From Paraktedonobacter sp035294465 (GTDB taxonomy: Bacteria > Chloroflexota > Ktedonobacteria > Ktedonobacterales > Ktedonobacteraceae), in the NCBI GenBank assembly GCA_035294465.1, contig DATGKW010000062.1, forward strand, positions 1 through 21,216: DNA of 21,216 nucleotides, written 5' to 3'. The notes beneath the pieces are model-generated. The model saw nothing but the letters and a program-made list of their open reading frames with translations. It was not told where the DNA came from and did not search any database. Below are positions 1 to 8,504 of the stretch, in pieces. The translations under genes were made by a program, and so were the position numbers. Within the stretch, counting starts at the first letter, position 1, and every line of letters begins with the position of its first letter.

Positions 1-2297
1 CTCACGGTGGAGTACCAGGCCAGGTGCCCCTGGTGTCCGCGCAGGCCGGCCAGGCGGGAGCGCAGGGCGGGCAGGATAGGCTCGACCTGTCCACAATGGG
101 AGGCGACGGGCACCTCGACCCAGCGGGCGTTGACCTGACGAGCTTGCAGGAAGCGTTCCACCGCGTCCAGCGCGGGGCGGCTTCCGGCCAGGACACTGCT
201 GTGTGGCCCATTGCTCACGGCCACCGCCAGGTCGGTCTGCCAGCCCTGCTGGGCAAGCAGGAGTTCGGCCTCCTGCTCGCTGAGTTCGACGGAGAGCATG
301 GCGCCCTGGCCGCGGAGTTGTTCGAGCAGGCGGGAGCGCTCGGCGACAATGGTGGCAGCCTGCTCCAGGGAGAGGACGCCAGCGAGATGGGCCGCGGCGA
401 CTTCGCCGAGGCTGTGGCCGATGAGGGCATCGGGCAGCAGGCCCCAGGAGAGCCAGAGGGAGGCCAGGCTGACCTGGATGGCGAAGAGCAGGGGCTGGAG
501 GACATCGAGTTGGAGCCAGCGCTCTGGTTGAGCGAGCAGTTCGTCGAGCGGAGGGATGCCAGCGGCCAGCAGGGCCTGCTGGCAGGAGGAGAAGGACTGC
601 TGGAAGGCAGGGAAGCGGGAGAGCAGGGGGCGGACCATGCCGGGGAACTGCCAGCCCTGGCCGGGGAAGACCCAGACGAGGCGGGGGCGTCCGCCGGGGG
701 GAAGCAGGCCAGCGGCCAGGCCAGGATGGTCGGCAGGCAGGTCAGGGTGGTCGAGGAAGGAGCGCAGGCGTGAGGCAGCCTGGGAGGGGCTGGAAGCAAG
801 CAGGGCGAGGCGGGCAGGGAGGTGGCTGCGGCGGCGGGAGGCGGAGGAGCAGAGGGAGGGGAACAGCTCAGCGGGGAGGGAGTCCAGGAGGGGGAGATAG
901 CGCTGAGCCAGGGCGAGCAGAGCGGGCTGAGTGCGTGCCGACAGGGGCAGCAACCAGACTTGCGCCAGGTCTCTCTGCTCAGCCTGGCCTTCAGGCCGAG
1001 CAGCCACGCGTGGAGCCTCCTCTAAGACTATGTGCGCATTCGTGCCTGTAATGCCAAAAGAATTTACTCCAGCTCGTGCAGGTTCATCGTCCGCTGGCCA
1101 GGGGACTCGTTCTCGTGGAATCATCAGAGGAAGCTCTTGCCAGGGAATAGCGGGATTAGGCTGTTTGAAGTGGAGACTGGGTGGAATGACGCGATGCTTG
1201 AGGCAAAGCGCAACTTTTATTAATCCAGCAATACCGGCAGCCGCTTCCATATGTCCGACGTTGGTTTTCACTGAACCGAGTATACAGGGTCGATCTTGTG
1301 GCCGTGCTTCAGCCAGAACCGACCCCAGGGCTTTAATCTCAACTGCATCTCCCGCGACGGTACCTGTGCCATGTGCTTCTACATAGTGGACCGAGCCAGG
1401 AGGGATGTCTGCCTGCTTGTAAGCTTCGCGTAGCACCATTTCTTGCCCTTGCACGCCAGGAGCTACTAACAGGCCGCTGCTATATCCATCGTTATTGACC
1501 GCGCTACCCTTGATTACCGCGTAGATCGGGTCGGCATCGGCTAGAGCCTGGGATAAAGGCTTAAGGACAACGATTCCTACGCCTTCGCTGCGCACATAGC
1601 CATCTGCGCTCGCATCGCCGAATTTGCAATGACCATCAGCCGACAGAATCTTTGAGCGAGAATAACCAATAGTGATATGCGGCTGGAGAATGAGATTCAC
1701 ACCACCCGCCAGGGCCAGCGTAGACTCGCCGCGCCACAAACTCTGGCAGGCCAGATGCACTGCTACCAGCGAAGAAGAACAGGCAGTATCTACCGTCAAG
1801 CTCGGTCCGCGCAGATCAAAATGATAGGAGAGACGACCCGAAGCGGAATACCGTCCCCCACCGGTTGTTATATAGAGATTAACGTCAGAAGCGGTTCTAT
1901 ACATGTAATCCGCATAATCGTTGGTCCACATACCGATAAAGACACCTGTAGGGCTACCAGCGAGTTTCTCTATCGCCAGCCCTGCGTCCTCCAGAGCCTC
2001 CCAGGTAACTTCCAACAAGAGTCGCTGCTGTGGATCAATACAGACTGCTTCGCGGGGAGAGAGGCCGAAGAAGGTGGCATCGAACATATCCACCCCTTCC
2101 AGAAAGCCTCCCAGCCTGGTGATTATTTTGCCTGGAGTGTAGGGTTGAGGATCATAAAGGGCATCTACATCCAGACGATCCGCAGGAACAGGTGTAATCG
2201 TATCTTTTCCTTCATAGATAAGCTGCCAGAATGCTTCTGCATTGTTAGCGCCACCAGGGAAACGGCAGCCAATACCAACGATTGCGATTGGTTCCAT
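1..2297 (-). CDS. Modular type I polyketide synthase, KS-AT N-terminus (partial)
   Basis: This minus-strand frame is open from an ATG at 2297 to the left edge (more than 765 residues, no stop). Residues 1 to about 425 are a ketosynthase: it opens with PIAIVGIGCRFPGG and has the active Cys in DTACSSS (C173) and catalytic His in EAHGTGT (H309) and NVGHM (H349). After a linker, an acyltransferase starts near residue 540, with the active Ser in GHSLGE (S629), the catalytic His in NGPH (H699) and a VASH specificity motif (731-734). A GAGGA ribosome site lies 6 nt before the ATG. The protein begins directly with the KS, without an N-terminal docking coil. GC content jumps near 1020, at the end of the KS (see findings). 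It extends a polyketide chain; KR, DH, ACP and further modules would lie to the left. The KS-AT identity is certain, but extender choice is unclear because GHSLG looks malonyl-like and xASH looks methylmalonyl-like. Confidence 0.96.
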   Translation of the reverse strand, partial: MEPIAIVGIGCRFPGGANNAEAFWQLIYEGKDTITPVPADRLDVDALYDPQPYTPGKIITRLGGFLEGVDMFDATFFGLSPREAVCIDPQQRLLLEVTWEALEDAGLAIEKLAGSPTGVFIGMWTNDYADYMYRTASDVNLYITTGGGRYSASGRLSYHFDLRGPSLTVDTACSSSLVAVHLACQSLWRGESTLALAGGVNLILQPHITIGYSRSKILSADGHCKFGDASADGYVRSEGVGIVVLKPLSQALADADPIYAVIKGSAVNNDGYSSGLLVAPGVQGQEMVLREAYKQADIPPGSVHYVEAHGTGTVAGDAVEIKALGSVLAEARPQDRPCILGSVKTNVGHMEAAAGIAGLIKVALCLKHRVIPPSLHFKQPNPAIPWQELPLMIPRERVPWPADDEPARAGVNSFGITGTNAHIVLEEAPRVAARPEGQAEQRDLAQVWLLPLSARTQPALLALAQRYLPLLDSLPAELFPSLCSSASRRRSHLPARLALLASSPSQAASRLRSFLDHPDLPADHPGLAAGLLPPGGRPRLVWVFPGQGWQFPGMVRPLLSRFPAFQQSFSSCQQALLAAGIPPLDELLAQPERWLQLDVLQPLLFAIQVSLASLWLSWGLLPDALIGHSLGEVAAAHLAGVLSLEQAATIVAERSRLLEQLRGQGAMLSVELSEQEAELLLAQQGWQTDLAVAVSNGPHSSVLAGSRPALDAVERFLQARQVNARWVEVPVASHCGQVEPILPALRSRLAGLRGHQGHLAWYSTV

Positions 2298-2420
2298 TTA
2301 TAATCCTCAAAATGTTGCAGAGATTAAAGAAAGACTGAAGGCAATCAGTCAGGTAAGATTTTGTCGCGATCTGACCGAGCTATGAATCTCAAGGCTCTAA
2401 ACTGAAGCACAAGTATTGCT

Positions 2421-2440
2421 ATCACTTTAAATCAAGTGAT
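2421..2440. promoter_or_regulatory. Palindrome, candidate operator upstream of the PKS gene
   Basis: ATCACTT and AAGTGAT are perfect 7-bp arms around TAAATC. The site lies about 125 bp upstream of the PKS start in the divergent control region. Its size and symmetry suit a dimeric repressor, but no regulator gene is in the window and I found no convincing promoter for the PKS gene to anchor it. The control-region role is inferred. Confidence 0.35.
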
Positions 2441-2457
2441 GGCAAAGTGGTATAAGC

Positions 2458-2493
2458 CTTTAAGCGGTATCAAGAAAGATCTTGGACTTAAAG
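2458..2493. other. Two-tier hairpin in the PKS leader region
   Basis: An outer stem CTTTAAG/CTTAAAG (7 bp) encloses an inner stem CAAGA/TCTTG with an AAGA loop. The internal loop between them is asymmetric (6 and 2 nt). It may form in a long PKS leader RNA or be a second protein-binding site. There is no T-run, so a terminator is unlikely. Confidence 0.3.
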
Positions 2494-2553
2494 CAGCAAG
2501 CAGGGAAGGGCCTTGAAATCAGAAAGGAGCTGTGCCAGGAAAAGCAAGGAAGT

Positions 2554-2610
2554 GCCGTAGAATCTGGCAAAAGCGCCGTAGAACCTGGCAAAAGCGCCGT
2601 AGAATCTGGC
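2554..2610 (+). repeat. 21-bp direct repeats, 2.7 copies
   Basis: Units at 2554-2574, 2575-2595 and a partial at 2596-2610 share the core GCCGTAGAATCTGGC followed by AAAAGC. The second unit differs by one base (GAACC for GAATC). The copies abut without spacers. The same unit recurs inverted at 2655-2688, so the whole block can fold on itself. Confidence 0.85.
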
Positions 2611-2654
2611 TATTACCTCAAGAGTTTAGATAGTTGAGATAATTGAGAATATTT

Positions 2655-2688
2655 GCCAGATTCTATGGCGCTTTTGCCAGATTCTATG
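2655..2688 (-). repeat. Inverted copies of the 21-bp repeat
   Basis: GCCAGATTCTATGGC plus GCTTTT (2655-2675) is the reverse complement of the direct unit with one change (a G-U pair in RNA). A partial second copy follows at 2676-2688. With 2590-2610 it gives a 21-bp stem around a 44-nt AT-rich loop, extendable to about 34 bp. It lies just upstream of the MMPL promoter. Confidence 0.85.
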
Positions 2689-2718
2689 CTCAAAAGTCTC
2701 TAAATATGTTTGTTCCCC

Positions 2719-2748
2719 TTGACATTCTCTTTGCTCCCCCTTTATACT
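2719..2748 (+). promoter_or_regulatory. Sigma-70-type promoter for the MMPL gene
   Basis: TTGACA (2719-2724) and TATACT (2743-2748) are separated by 18 bp, a near-consensus housekeeping promoter. Transcription would start near 2755, giving a leader of about 115 nt before the ATG at 2871. It may drive the rightward exporter and tailoring genes, and it sits about 30 bp downstream of the inverted repeats. Confidence 0.7.
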
Positions 2749-2870
2749 TGCGCCTGAGAGAAAGAGAAACAAAGAAGCGTATGCAGGCAAAAGCCTGATA
2801 CCGAATTCCCTGTACCCTCAGTGCTACCGGGCAAATGTATCTGACAAAGTGAGAAAGAGGAATACTCCTT

Positions 2871-5234
2871 ATGCGAGAGTACCAGCCCCCGACGGACCAC
2901 GATCTTCCGCAGACAACGAAACCTCAAACTGCAACAGGTGATACGAGCGATTCCAGGCCTCCCCGGTTTTATCGTCTGGGTTTAGCTTACGGTCGCATCA
3001 TTTATCGCTTGCGCTGGGTTTCTGTTGTATTCTGGATTATCGTTCTTGCGGCGAGTGTTCCTTTTGCCAGTCGGGTTTCTTCAGTGCTCAACGGGGGAGA
3101 CTACTCTTATGGGAGCAGTGAGTCTTCTCATGTCGATGATCTCCTCGTCCAGAAACTTCATAACCCTCCTTCTCAAGTATTTGTCGTGTTTCATTCATCG
3201 AGTGTCCCTGTCAGCGATTCAGCCTATCAGATTGAAATAAAGCGATTTAGTCAGCAGGCGCAACACTTTGCAGATGTAACGGGAGTGATCCAGGGAGGGA
3301 TCGGCCCGGATGGCCGAACTACTTTTCTGACGGTCAATTTCGACAAAGATGCAAATTATATGCAGCAACAACTTCCTCGCTTCCGTAAATTACTGCCTGC
3401 TGGCGCAGCGGCCAGTCCTGCTCAAGTGTATCTCACAGGCGACATTGCCATTTATGATGAGTTCAACCAACTTGCCCAGACGGATACCGAGCAGGCGGAT
3501 GGGGTTGCTCTACCGCTCGCGCTGATTGCCCTGCTGATCGTTTTTGCTACAGTGGTGGCGGCCATTCTCCCTCTTCTCCTGGCTCTGGTGGCTGTACCAG
3601 TCGCTCTGGCTCTCATCTACGCCATTGCTCTGCACTACAGTACCAGTTCGCAAGTGCTCAGTGTTGCCTCCGTGGTTGGCCTGGGACTCTCCATCGACTA
3701 TAGCCTGTTGATGACCCGCCGTTTCCGTGAAGAGCTGAGTCGAGGGCGTTCTGTAGTTGAAGCGGTATCCTGGACACTGATAACGGCGGGCGAAGCCATT
3801 CTCTTTAGCGGCTTGATTGTAATCGTTGGCTTCTGTGGCCTGCTGCTGACAGACATTCCCTCTCTGGCGTCCTTTGGGATTGGCGGAGGCGTGGTCGTAT
3901 GTGCTGCGCTCCTGACAGCGCTTACCCTGCTTCCAGCCATTTTTAGCATTTTGGGGACGCGCGTCAATGCTCTACGCTTGCCGTTCCTGGGGCGTCGCTT
4001 GCGTGCGGGCGAGAGGGAGGGAGAACAGAAGGGTTTCTGGCATAGCTGGGCCGTGGCGGTCATGCGGAAACCGGTCTTGATTACTCTGATAACCAGCGTT
4101 GTCCTGTTGCTATTGGGCTGGCCAATCCTTTCAATGAAGATTGGAGTGCCTGATGTGACCTCTCTTCCTGGCAATTCGGAGGCTCGTCAAGGATTTGACA
4201 TATTGAAGGCGCAGTTCCCTGCGCTTGCCCAGAACCCAATTTACCTGGTTGCCCAAACTCCCGATGGGTCCTCGATACTTACGCCCGATAATCTCAATCG
4301 TGTGAACCACCTGACCGCATGGGTTGCCACGCAGCCTCATGTGACTGGCGTGACCAGCCTTACTCGTCTGCCAGCGGCTCCGGGCACTCCCGCGCTTACT
4401 GCACAACAATTAAGTGAACTCTATAGTAGTGGCTCCTACCTTCAGATTCCAGCTCTGGCCCAATTTGTCTCCGCATCTACATCGGGTGATACAACAGTCA
4501 TTACGATCAATTCCGACACCAAACTCGATAGCAGTCAGGGCGATGCGCTGATCAACGACCTTCGAGCAGGAGACCGGGCCGCCAGTCAGGGATTAAAGGT
4601 CTACGTGGGCGGCTTGCAAGCAACCACGCTGGATTTCAATACCTATCTCTATAGCAGTTTCCCACGCATAATTCTTTTCATCCTGATCATAACCTATGTG
4701 CTCCTGCTCCTGATGTTCCGTTCTGTTCTTTTGCCCCTCAAGGCCGTAGTAATGAATATACTCTCGATCAGCGTCGCCTATGGCGTCCTGGTTGCTGTTT
4801 TCCAGTGGGGCAACCTTCAAAGCTTCTTTGGCTTTCAGAGCGAGGGCTTTGTTGAGAGCACCATTCCTGTTGTGCTCTTCTGCGTTCTTTTCGGCCTTTC
4901 GATGGATTATGAAGTCTTTCTTCTCAGTCGAATCCGCGAGGAGTGGCTGCGCACGTCTAACAATAGCTGGTCTGTGGCCCGTGGCCTGGAAAAGACGGGC
5001 GGAGTCATTACCAACGCAGCACTCATTTTTGTGATCGTCGCAGGTGCTATTGCCTTTACCTCGCTTATCAGTACCAAGGAGGTTGGCCTGGGGATTGCTG
5101 TAGCCGTCCTGGTTGATGCCACCATTATTCGTTCGCTGCTGGTTCCTGCTACGATGGAGTTAATCGGGCGTTGGAACTGGTGGCTGCCAGGGCGTGCCTT
5201 GCCGGTCGAGCGGCCCGTAAAAGAGGAGATCTGA
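2871..5234 (+). CDS. MMPL-family RND transporter
   Basis: This 787-residue integral membrane protein is typical in length for the MMPL branch of the RND superfamily, which exports lipids and hydrophobic metabolites using the proton gradient. A cytoplasmic tail is followed by TM1 (about 50-66), an extracytoplasmic domain to about 205 and a bundle of helices. The second half repeats this plan. The paired signature motifs are visible: GLSIDYSLL with D276/Y277 and GLSMDYEVF with D679/Y680, the expected proton-relay positions. AAAGAGG precedes the ATG by about 10 nt, with a strong promoter upstream. Being divergent from the PKS, it probably exports the product or gives self-protection. MMPL proteins often accompany PKS lipid pathways such as M. 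tuberculosis sulfolipid. The substrate cannot be read from the sequence. Confidence 0.95.
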   Translation: MREYQPPTDHDLPQTTKPQTATGDTSDSRPPRFYRLGLAYGRIIYRLRWVSVVFWIIVLAASVPFASRVSSVLNGGDYSYGSSESSHVDDLLVQKLHNPPSQVFVVFHSSSVPVSDSAYQIEIKRFSQQAQHFADVTGVIQGGIGPDGRTTFLTVNFDKDANYMQQQLPRFRKLLPAGAAASPAQVYLTGDIAIYDEFNQLAQTDTEQADGVALPLALIALLIVFATVVAAILPLLLALVAVPVALALIYAIALHYSTSSQVLSVASVVGLGLSIDYSLLMTRRFREELSRGRSVVEAVSWTLITAGEAILFSGLIVIVGFCGLLLTDIPSLASFGIGGGVVVCAALLTALTLLPAIFSILGTRVNALRLPFLGRRLRAGEREGEQKGFWHSWAVAVMRKPVLITLITSVVLLLLGWPILSMKIGVPDVTSLPGNSEARQGFDILKAQFPALAQNPIYLVAQTPDGSSILTPDNLNRVNHLTAWVATQPHVTGVTSLTRLPAAPGTPALTAQQLSELYSSGSYLQIPALAQFVSASTSGDTTVITINSDTKLDSSQGDALINDLRAGDRAASQGLKVYVGGLQATTLDFNTYLYSSFPRIILFILIITYVLLLLMFRSVLLPLKAVVMNILSISVAYGVLVAVFQWGNLQSFFGFQSEGFVESTIPVVLFCVLFGLSMDYEVFLLSRIREEWLRTSNNSWSVARGLEKTGGVITNAALIFVIVAGAIAFTSLISTKEVGLGIAVAVLVDATIIRSLLVPATMELIGRWNWWLPGRALPVERPVKEEI

Positions 5235-5276
5235 TGTGACAGCGTTATGTGGTACTTTCTAAGAGAGGAAAGGTAT

Positions 5277-5825
5277 ATGGAAATAGAGCAAGAAATGGTG
5301 CAGGTGCGGAAGGCTCGTATTACAGATCTGCCCGCCATAGTGGAGATTTACAATCAGGGTGTCGAGGATGGCATCGCCACATGCGATTTAAGCGATTTCA
5401 CTCCCGATGAACGGTATGGTTGGTTTAACGATCACCAGGGGCGTTATCCCCTCTGGGTAGCTGAATATGCCAATGCTGTGATCGGCTGGACAACGCTCTC
5501 CCCTTACGATGTGAAAGCGTGCTTTTCTCTCACTGCTATGTTCTCAACGTATGTGCATCGGGAGGCAAGAGGGAGGGGAGTTGGTACCATTTTACGACGC
5601 CACCTCATTGAAGAGGCCAGAAAGCTTGGTTTCCATACGATTGTGAACCGCGTCTTTGCAGTGAATGAAAGAAGCATCGCTCTAGCAAAGAAGTTTGGCT
5701 TCACGCAGGTAGGGCACATGCGCGAAATTGTGTATAGAGATGGCCAGTTTATTGACTGTGTCTTTTTCCAAATGCTCCTGGAACCTGCCGGTGATGCAAA
5801 AGAGTCACCAGCTAACGATAAATAA
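5277..5825 (+). CDS. GNAT N-acetyltransferase, phosphinothricin acetyltransferase-like
   Basis: This 182-residue acetyl-CoA-dependent N-acetyltransferase opens with the GNAT strand VRKARITDLPAIVEIYN and carries the acetyl-CoA motif A, RGRGVG (98-103), in the HREARGRGVGTIL segment. A late NERSIALAKKFGF segment is typical of the Pat/Bar and YwnH group that acetylates small amino compounds. I chose the ATG at 5277 because AGAGGAAAGG lies just before it; an in-frame ATG at 5247 has no ribosome site. It follows the MMPL gene by 42 nt and so is probably co-transcribed. In a biosynthetic cluster it may protect the producer by acetylating an amine, or tailor the product. The substrate is unknown. Confidence 0.88.
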   Translation: MEIEQEMVQVRKARITDLPAIVEIYNQGVEDGIATCDLSDFTPDERYGWFNDHQGRYPLWVAEYANAVIGWTTLSPYDVKACFSLTAMFSTYVHREARGRGVGTILRRHLIEEARKLGFHTIVNRVFAVNERSIALAKKFGFTQVGHMREIVYRDGQFIDCVFFQMLLEPAGDAKESPANDK

Positions 5826-5834
5826 GTAGGAGAG

Positions 5835-5849
5835 ACTCCGAAAAGGAGT
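5835..5849 (+). other. Small hairpin after the acetyltransferase gene
   Basis: ACTCC/GGAGT pairs around a GAAAA loop, 10 nt after the stop codon. The stem has only 5 bp and lacks an immediate T-run, so it is at most a weak attenuator or processing site between two genes of one transcript. Confidence 0.25.
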
Positions 5850-5906
5850 GGAATGATCCTTTCTGCTTTTGATTAACTCTCTATGCTCTAGTATCTGGAG
5901 AACTCT

Positions 5907-7274
5907 ATGTTTGCTCAACAGTTCGATACCTTCATTGCAACCCATCGTGAAACACTTCTCGAAGATCTTTGCAATTTTATCCGTATCCCCAGTATCAGCC
6001 TGGTGGATAAAAGCGATGGTATGAGAGAAGCCGTTCTATTCCTCCAGGAACACATGCAGGCCGCAGGCTGTACAACCTGTGTGTATGATACAGAGGGAAA
6101 TCCGATCATATTTGCGGAAATCGGGCCAGAAGATGCCGCCTTCACGCTTCTCATCTATGGACATTATGATGTTTTTCCCGCCGATGATCGGCAGCAGTGG
6201 ATAACTGATCCCTTTGAGCCGGTCATCCTTGATGATCGGATCTACGGACGTGGCGCTGGAGACAATAAGGGGCAGATCTTAGCACACCTCCAGGCTCTCA
6301 AGGTAGTGCAGCAAGTCTGCGGCGCATTGCCGATAAAAGTGAAGTTCCTTATAGAAGGGGAGGAAGAGACCGGCAGCACACATTTACCTGCTTTTGTCCG
6401 GGAACACCAGGATGAGTTACGCGCGGATCTTTGCTGTTATTCGGATGGTCCCATGTTCCCCGGAGATCAACCTATCCTCGTGTTCGGTGTACGAGGTGTG
6501 GTCTGTATGGAGTTTGTGGCCCGTGGTGCCCGGCGGGTTCTCCATTCGGGCAACTTTGGGGGCGTCGCTCCGAACCCGGTCCTGGATCTCTGCCGTCTCT
6601 TCTCCATGATGGTTTCTCCTGATGGACAGATCCTGGTGCCTGGCGTTGAACAAGGAGTCCCGGATCTCACTGATATCGAACGCGAGGCTCTCGCAGCGCT
6701 TCCGCTCGACCGAGAGTATGTTCAGAAAGAGATGGGCCTTGCCCCGGTCACAGAACGGTATCATCAGAGCTTTTATGAGCAGCTCTTGTGCCGCCCCAGT
6801 TTTAATCTCGCTGGCTTCTCTGGAGGCTTTACGGGCAATGGTATCAAAACAATCATTCCCAATGAAGCTATTGGAAAAGTTGATATACGTCTTGTAGGAG
6901 ATCAAGACCCCGACGCTATCGTCGCTTGTATACGCAACTTTATCGAGCAGCACGGTTTTGAGGGTATAGAGGTGCGGAAACTCGTTGGGCAACCAGCTTC
7001 AAAGACTCCTCTTGATCATCCGTATGCAGCGATAGTTCGGGACTGTGTCGCCCAGGGTTTTGAGCGCGCACCGCTGATTGTGCCGGGATTGGGGGCGACA
7101 ACGCCCGATTATGTTTTTACGAAGCTGCTCAAGATCCCCAGTATCGTCATTCCTTACGCTCCACATGATGAAAATAATCACGCTCCCAATGAATCCACGA
7201 AGGTCTCGATTTATCTCAAAGGCATAAAGACGACTGCCTTTCTCTTGACTGCGTTCAGAGAGGGAGTTTTGTAA
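5907..7274 (+). CDS. M20-family zinc metallopeptidase / amidohydrolase
   Basis: This 455-residue protein has the size and motifs of cytoplasmic M20 dipeptidases and amidohydrolases, which cleave peptide or acyl-amide bonds with two zinc ions. Metal site and catalytic residues are in place: GHYDV (H86, D88), GRGAGDNKG (D119, bridging), EGEEETGS (the acidic triad 152-154 with base and ligand), YSDGP (D180), and a late His in ENNHAPNES (H425). There is no signal peptide or membrane segment. GGAG lies 6 nt before the ATG. It is 81 nt from the acetyltransferase gene and on the same strand. In this cluster it may trim a pathway intermediate or remove an acyl protecting group, or it may be an unrelated peptidase. 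Family certain, substrate unknown. Confidence 0.93.
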   Translation: MFAQQFDTFIATHRETLLEDLCNFIRIPSISLVDKSDGMREAVLFLQEHMQAAGCTTCVYDTEGNPIIFAEIGPEDAAFTLLIYGHYDVFPADDRQQWITDPFEPVILDDRIYGRGAGDNKGQILAHLQALKVVQQVCGALPIKVKFLIEGEEETGSTHLPAFVREHQDELRADLCCYSDGPMFPGDQPILVFGVRGVVCMEFVARGARRVLHSGNFGGVAPNPVLDLCRLFSMMVSPDGQILVPGVEQGVPDLTDIEREALAALPLDREYVQKEMGLAPVTERYHQSFYEQLLCRPSFNLAGFSGGFTGNGIKTIIPNEAIGKVDIRLVGDQDPDAIVACIRNFIEQHGFEGIEVRKLVGQPASKTPLDHPYAAIVRDCVAQGFERAPLIVPGLGATTPDYVFTKLLKIPSIVIPYAPHDENNHAPNESTKVSIYLKGIKTTAFLLTAFREGVL

Positions 7275-7297
7275 AGGGAGAGCTGCTGCTTGCCAGA

Positions 7298-7325
7298 AGC
7301 ACCGCAGGTTGACGCCTGCGGTGCT
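7298..7325 (+). terminator. Hairpin terminator after the peptidase gene
   Basis: AGCACCGCAGG and CCTGCGGTGCT form a perfect 11-bp stem around TTGACG, 23 nt after the stop. The tail is only CCCTTT, so it is an imperfect intrinsic terminator. It would separate the exporter/peptidase transcript from the methyltransferase, although I see no good promoter between the two. Confidence 0.6.
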
Positions 7326-7450
7326 CCCTTTGGGGGAGCATTATGAAGTTTAAAAATGGGGTCCGGCCTCTTTTGTGGCTCTGGCTCACAGATGACTGGA
7401 TGGCCTGCATCCCAGCAAAATTCATGTAGTGTAATTTGGAGGTATGTATC

Positions 7451-8470
7451 ATGGAAGCAACGCTCTTAGCCAACGAAATGGAAGCCGCCTACCTGGAATA
7501 CCGGAAGGCGTGCTACTACATTATCCACCGCCATGCGCAGGAGCGCGGCCTGACGGCTGTACTGATGACTCCCAGGACCGCAGACGAGATTTCTGCCGAG
7601 ATGAATTTCTTACCTGAGCGTCGCAACGTGCTTGAACTTCTTCTTAAGGCGCTGGTTCGCTTTGGAACCTTAACTGTCGAATACGAAAGCCCTGATAGTC
7701 CTCCGCGTTATCAATGTACTCCTGGCTTTCTGGAAACCCCCATCGTGTTCGATCATGAATTGATTGCCAGAGCGATTGGCAAGGATAAAGTCGAGGGCCT
7801 TATTCATAGTCAGAGTTATGCTGGCATTATTGATACCCTCTACGAAAAGGAAAACCGCGTCGCCTCGGACTTTGTCGCGAGCAATATGAAATTATGGAAT
7901 GAGTTCCTCCAGCAGCCATTCTACCAGTATTGCCGGAATCAGGCTATCGACTTTATTGCCGCTCCCGCCGGCCGGGTGCTTGATCTTGCCGCTGGCCCTG
8001 GGTTTGGCGTTATGGACATTGGGCAGATCGTTGGAGAAGCTGGTCTGGTGATCGGTTTAGAGAGAAGCCACGACTTTGTGTGTGAAGCTTTGCAGCGCAT
8101 CCAATCGTTCCCCCAGGTTCACATGATGTCCTGCGACCTTGATCAAGGTCTCCCTTTCTTGCGTCATGCATACTTTGATGGCGCGATGATCGTGGGAGCT
8201 TTCCACTTTCTCACGCAACGAGAACAGTTGCTTGAGCATACAGCGCTGGCATTGAAGCCAGGCGGAAGACTTGCGGTTGCCTATACCTACATGCAATCCA
8301 CTTCTTATGATCAGGAACTCATGGACTTGCGCTTCCTATTGCGTGAACCCCCTTCGCAGCCTGTACGAAGGGATGAGCTTGTGGCCAGCGCTGCCCAGTA
8401 TGGTTTTGAGCTTGAAGACGAGTCTACGATGGGATGCTTTGGCTCGTACTTCTTTGTCAAACAGCAGTGA
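7451..8470 (+). CDS. SAM-dependent methyltransferase, small-molecule type
   Basis: This 339-residue class I methyltransferase has a helical winged-helix-like N-terminal part (1 to about 100, TADEIS...RRNVLELLLKALV), as in natural-product O-methyltransferases, and a Rossmann domain. The SAM motif I is VLDLAAGPGFG (176-186), followed by an acidic strand end (IGLE) and LKPGGRLAVAY. I chose the ATG at 7451: GGAGGT (7438-7443) lies 7 nt upstream. An upstream in-frame TTG at 7436 overlaps that Shine-Dalgarno and is unlikely. It lies between the peptidase terminator and the sulfotransferase gene. It probably methylates the nascent or released product on O, N or C; which atom cannot be told. Confidence 0.88.
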   Translation: MEATLLANEMEAAYLEYRKACYYIIHRHAQERGLTAVLMTPRTADEISAEMNFLPERRNVLELLLKALVRFGTLTVEYESPDSPPRYQCTPGFLETPIVFDHELIARAIGKDKVEGLIHSQSYAGIIDTLYEKENRVASDFVASNMKLWNEFLQQPFYQYCRNQAIDFIAAPAGRVLDLAAGPGFGVMDIGQIVGEAGLVIGLERSHDFVCEALQRIQSFPQVHMMSCDLDQGLPFLRHAYFDGAMIVGAFHFLTQREQLLEHTALALKPGGRLAVAYTYMQSTSYDQELMDLRFLLREPPSQPVRRDELVASAAQYGFELEDESTMGCFGSYFFVKQQ

Positions 8471-8504
8471 TTTGATATGCGCTAAATCAAGGGGGAATCG
8501 GCCC

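Noticed and set aside
24..773. Long open plus-strand frame (249 residues) opposite the acyltransferase domain
   Set aside because: It is a shadow of a GC-rich coding strand. The opposite frame has full KS-AT motifs and catalytic residues, while this one is low-complexity Gly/Glu/Ala without a recognisable domain.
2554..2688. CRISPR array
   Set aside because: The repeats abut without unique spacers, the array is very short and includes inverted copies, and there are no cas genes nearby.
7436..7450. TTG start five codons before the methyltransferase ATG
   Set aside because: The TTG overlaps the GGAGGT Shine-Dalgarno that serves the ATG at 7451.
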